64,000 nt of DNA from an uncultured Bryobacteraceae bacterium (GTDB taxonomy: Bacteria > Acidobacteriota > Terriglobia > Bryobacterales > Bryobacteraceae): assembly GCA_938003835.1 (NCBI GenBank), contig CALKXJ010000002.1, forward strand, positions 62,001 through 126,000, given 5' to 3'. Position numbers and translations under genes: made by a program. The first letter of the stretch is position 1. Every line of letters begins with the position of its first letter. Positions 62,788 to 64,000 of this stretch are shown here, piece after piece. The notes under the pieces are model-generated. The model worked only from the letters and a program-made list of their open reading frames with translations, had not been told where the DNA came from and did no database searches.

Positions 62788-62799
62788 CGCGAATTCGCG
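62788..62799. repeat. 12-base perfect palindrome between tRNA-Ser and the YceH gene
   Basis: CGCGAATTCGCG is self-complementary and lies 15 bases after the tRNA and 10 bases beyond the stop of the convergent YceH gene. It may end transcription of either, but there is no T-tract. Confidence 0.35.
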
Positions 62800-62809
62800 C
62801 TCGGGCACG

Positions 62810-63460
62810 CTAGCCGGCAAGGAGTCCCAGCCTACGCTTGATCTCGTCGATTTCGGCGCGCAGCGCGGCTAACTCGGCCTCCAAAGCGGCGAGCCGGTCC
62901 CGGCGGGCCGGGGCGCTCGTCGGCAGGGCGGCAGGCGTCTCCGCTGAAGCTGGAGGCGGCCCGGAAAGCAGGTGGACGTAGCGGTGCTCGCGACTGCCGG
63001 GTTGCCGCGGCAGGATGGCGACCAGCGGCGGCGTCTGCTGCTGCATGCGCTCGAGGCAACTGACCACTTCCTCGACGTCGGAAAACTCGTAAAGCGGCGC
63101 GCTGCGGGCGCGCAGCTCGCCCGGCGTCTGGGCTCCCCTCAGCATCAGCACGCACAGTAAAGCCGCTTCGCGGCGGCCGAGGTTGAGCCGCTCGGTAAGC
63201 CTCTGACGGTGCTTGGGCACGCGCATCCCCGCTCCGGTGATCGTGCCTGCCAAGCCTCTCTGGCGGAGCCGCTCGAGCGCCTCCATGACAGTCTGCTCGT
63301 CGTATTCGACGACCGGGTCGCGGCTGTTCTTCTGGTTACAGGCGTGCACCAAGGCATTGAGCGAGAGCGGATAGTAGTCCGGCGTGGTAACTTCCTTCTC
63401 CATCAACGCTCCGAGGACGCGGACTTCGACAGGATCGAGCGCCAGCTCCACGCTACTCAA
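62810..63460 (-). CDS. YceH/DUF480-family protein
   Basis: This 216-residue protein matches the family opening ([30 protein letters not shown], then [11 protein letters not shown]). The second winged-helix-like domain is visible as [46 protein letters not shown] follows, and a final coiled coil ([22 protein letters not shown]) is usual for this family. Its role is not settled. The start is TTG at 63460; a GTG at 63451 is also possible. Confidence 0.85.
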   Translation of the reverse strand: MSSVELALDPVEVRVLGALMEKEVTTPDYYPLSLNALVHACNQKNSRDPVVEYDEQTVMEALERLRQRGLAGTITGAGMRVPKHRQRLTERLNLGRREAALLCVLMLRGAQTPGELRARSAPLYEFSDVEEVVSCLERMQQQTPPLVAILPRQPGSREHRYVHLLSGPPPASAETPAALPTSAPARRDRLAALEAELAALRAEIDEIKRRLGLLAG

Positions 63461-63558
63461 CCTAACACAGGCGGGGCACGGCTCCAGGTTGATAGAATAT
63501 AAGATCTTTGCGATTGAGACGCTGTGGCAGCGGCCCCATCCCGTACTCAGATTCCGCG

Positions 63559-64000
63559 ATGATACCTGTCAACGACGAAGAAAGCGACAACATCGCCGAA
63601 CCGCGAGCTAAGCCTACGCCCCTGCTGGTTGCACTGGTCACGGCGCTTCTGATCGGCGCCGGCGACATTCTCATCGCCTTTCCGCGCTCTCCGGAATCGT
63701 GGCCGACGCTCGGTGAGATCCTGCCGCCGCTGGCCGCAACGGCCGCTGTTGCCTTCGTAGCCTTCCTCCTGCTCTGGTACGGGGTGCTCCGGGGCCTGGC
63801 CCGGCGGCGCGGGCTTCGGGAGACACCCGTGGCGATCGCAGCAGCGGTTTTTCTCGTCCTCTCATTCGCGCTTATCTCCGGTGAAGGACTGCTGTCGGCG
63901 GAACTGCTTCGCTGGACGGGACTCCTGCGCGGCGCGGTGACCTTGGTGGCCGCGGCGGCGCTTGCCCGGATAGTTTATGACAGGCTGACCAGCCCGGCAA
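63559..64000 (+). CDS. Truncated multi-helix membrane protein (runs off the right edge)
   Basis: An open frame runs from ATG 63559 to the window end without a stop (147 codons). A polar, acidic N-terminus (MIPVNDEESDNIAEPRAKP) leads to at least four membrane helices: LLVALVTALLIGAGDILIAF, then ATAAVAFVAFLLLWYGVL, VAIAAAVFLVLSFALIS and GAVTLVAAAALARIV. The pattern suits the N-terminal membrane part of a sulfatase-like phosphoethanolamine transferase, but this is a guess. No clear ribosome binding site. Confidence 0.6.
   Translation, partial: MIPVNDEESDNIAEPRAKPTPLLVALVTALLIGAGDILIAFPRSPESWPTLGEILPPLAATAAVAFVAFLLLWYGVLRGLARRRGLRETPVAIAAAVFLVLSFALISGEGLLSAELLRWTGLLRGAVTLVAAAALARIVYDRLTSPA

Noticed and set aside
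63493-63503. TAGAATATAAG as a promoter -10 region for the last gene
   Set aside because: No -35 hexamer at a suitable distance; the match alone is too weak to report.
1-64000. Possible mobile island or defence island
   Set aside because: I saw no integrase, transposase, terminal repeats, phage genes or CRISPR repeats, and the two tRNA genes show no duplicated ends.

Overview
The window is a GC-rich chromosomal segment with almost no intergenic space. It looks like Acidobacteriota, probably the Bryobacterales/Solibacterales line. The strongest lineage clue is two secreted proteins with a TIGR03437-type 'Solibacter C-terminal' domain, one alone and one behind a glycosidase. TonB/TolC/RND envelope proteins (a Gram-negative cell), many secreted or Tat-exported sugar enzymes and polysaccharide machinery fit the same picture. 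I saw no phage genes, insertion sequences, integrases, CRISPR arrays or rRNA, so this reads as core plus niche-adaptation chromosome rather than a mobile island. The lineage is inferred from domain content only.

Layout. 1-4.6 kb: a truncated lipoprotein gene, an unknown secreted protein, an Asp-box sialidase-like protein, a VOC protein and an SCP2-like protein with its own promoter. 4.6-10.6 kb: tRNA-Leu, an MFS transporter, then an AAA ATPase immediately followed by a dynamin-like GTPase, with a second dynamin-like GTPase converging on it. 10.7-17.7 kb: a GH39-like glycosidase with the Solibacter domain, NAD-type isocitrate dehydrogenase, divergent purH, and a GT-C membrane glycosyltransferase. 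17.7-22.5 kb: a DUF1326 protein and a Tat-exported molybdenum hydroxylase operon ending in a tiny cysteine-rich protein. 22.6-27.5 kb: polysaccharide genes (Wzt-type ABC ATPase, methyltransferase with coiled coil, GT2-GT4 fusion). 27.5-30.5 kb: glucuronoyl esterase coupled to a sugar-acid dehydratase. 30.5-33.9 kb: a mixed operon of sugar-phosphate transferase, orotate-PRTase-like protein and ceramidase-like hydrolase.

34-40.7 kb: a TetR-MFP-RND-TolC efflux operon with a visible promoter and candidate operator. 40.8-47.1 kb: serS, the lone Solibacter-domain protein, a VirB10/TrbI-like protein, a second TolC and truA. 47.1-47.9 kb: an overlapping PhaR-like regulator and phasin. 47.98-53 kb: four coupled genes (sugar isomerase-like, amidohydrolase, serine hydrolase, FG-GAP protein). 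53-57.5 kb: a TonB receptor / YfiR / hybrid histidine kinase signalling operon. 57.6-60.6 kb: sodium/sugar symporter, small membrane protein and galK. 60.7-62.6 kb: rhodanese and two unknown genes. 62.7-64 kb: tRNA-Ser, a YceH-family gene and a truncated membrane protein.

How it works together: most accessory genes serve capture and breakdown of complex carbohydrate (sialidase-like, GH39-like, CE15 esterase, sugar-acid dehydratase, galactose uptake and phosphorylation) or construction of the cell's own surface polysaccharide. The features that best repay attention are the AAA/dynamin trio, the small C-x5-C protein behind the molybdenum hydroxylase, the TonB-YfiR-kinase module, and two unknown genes coupled to the rhodanese.
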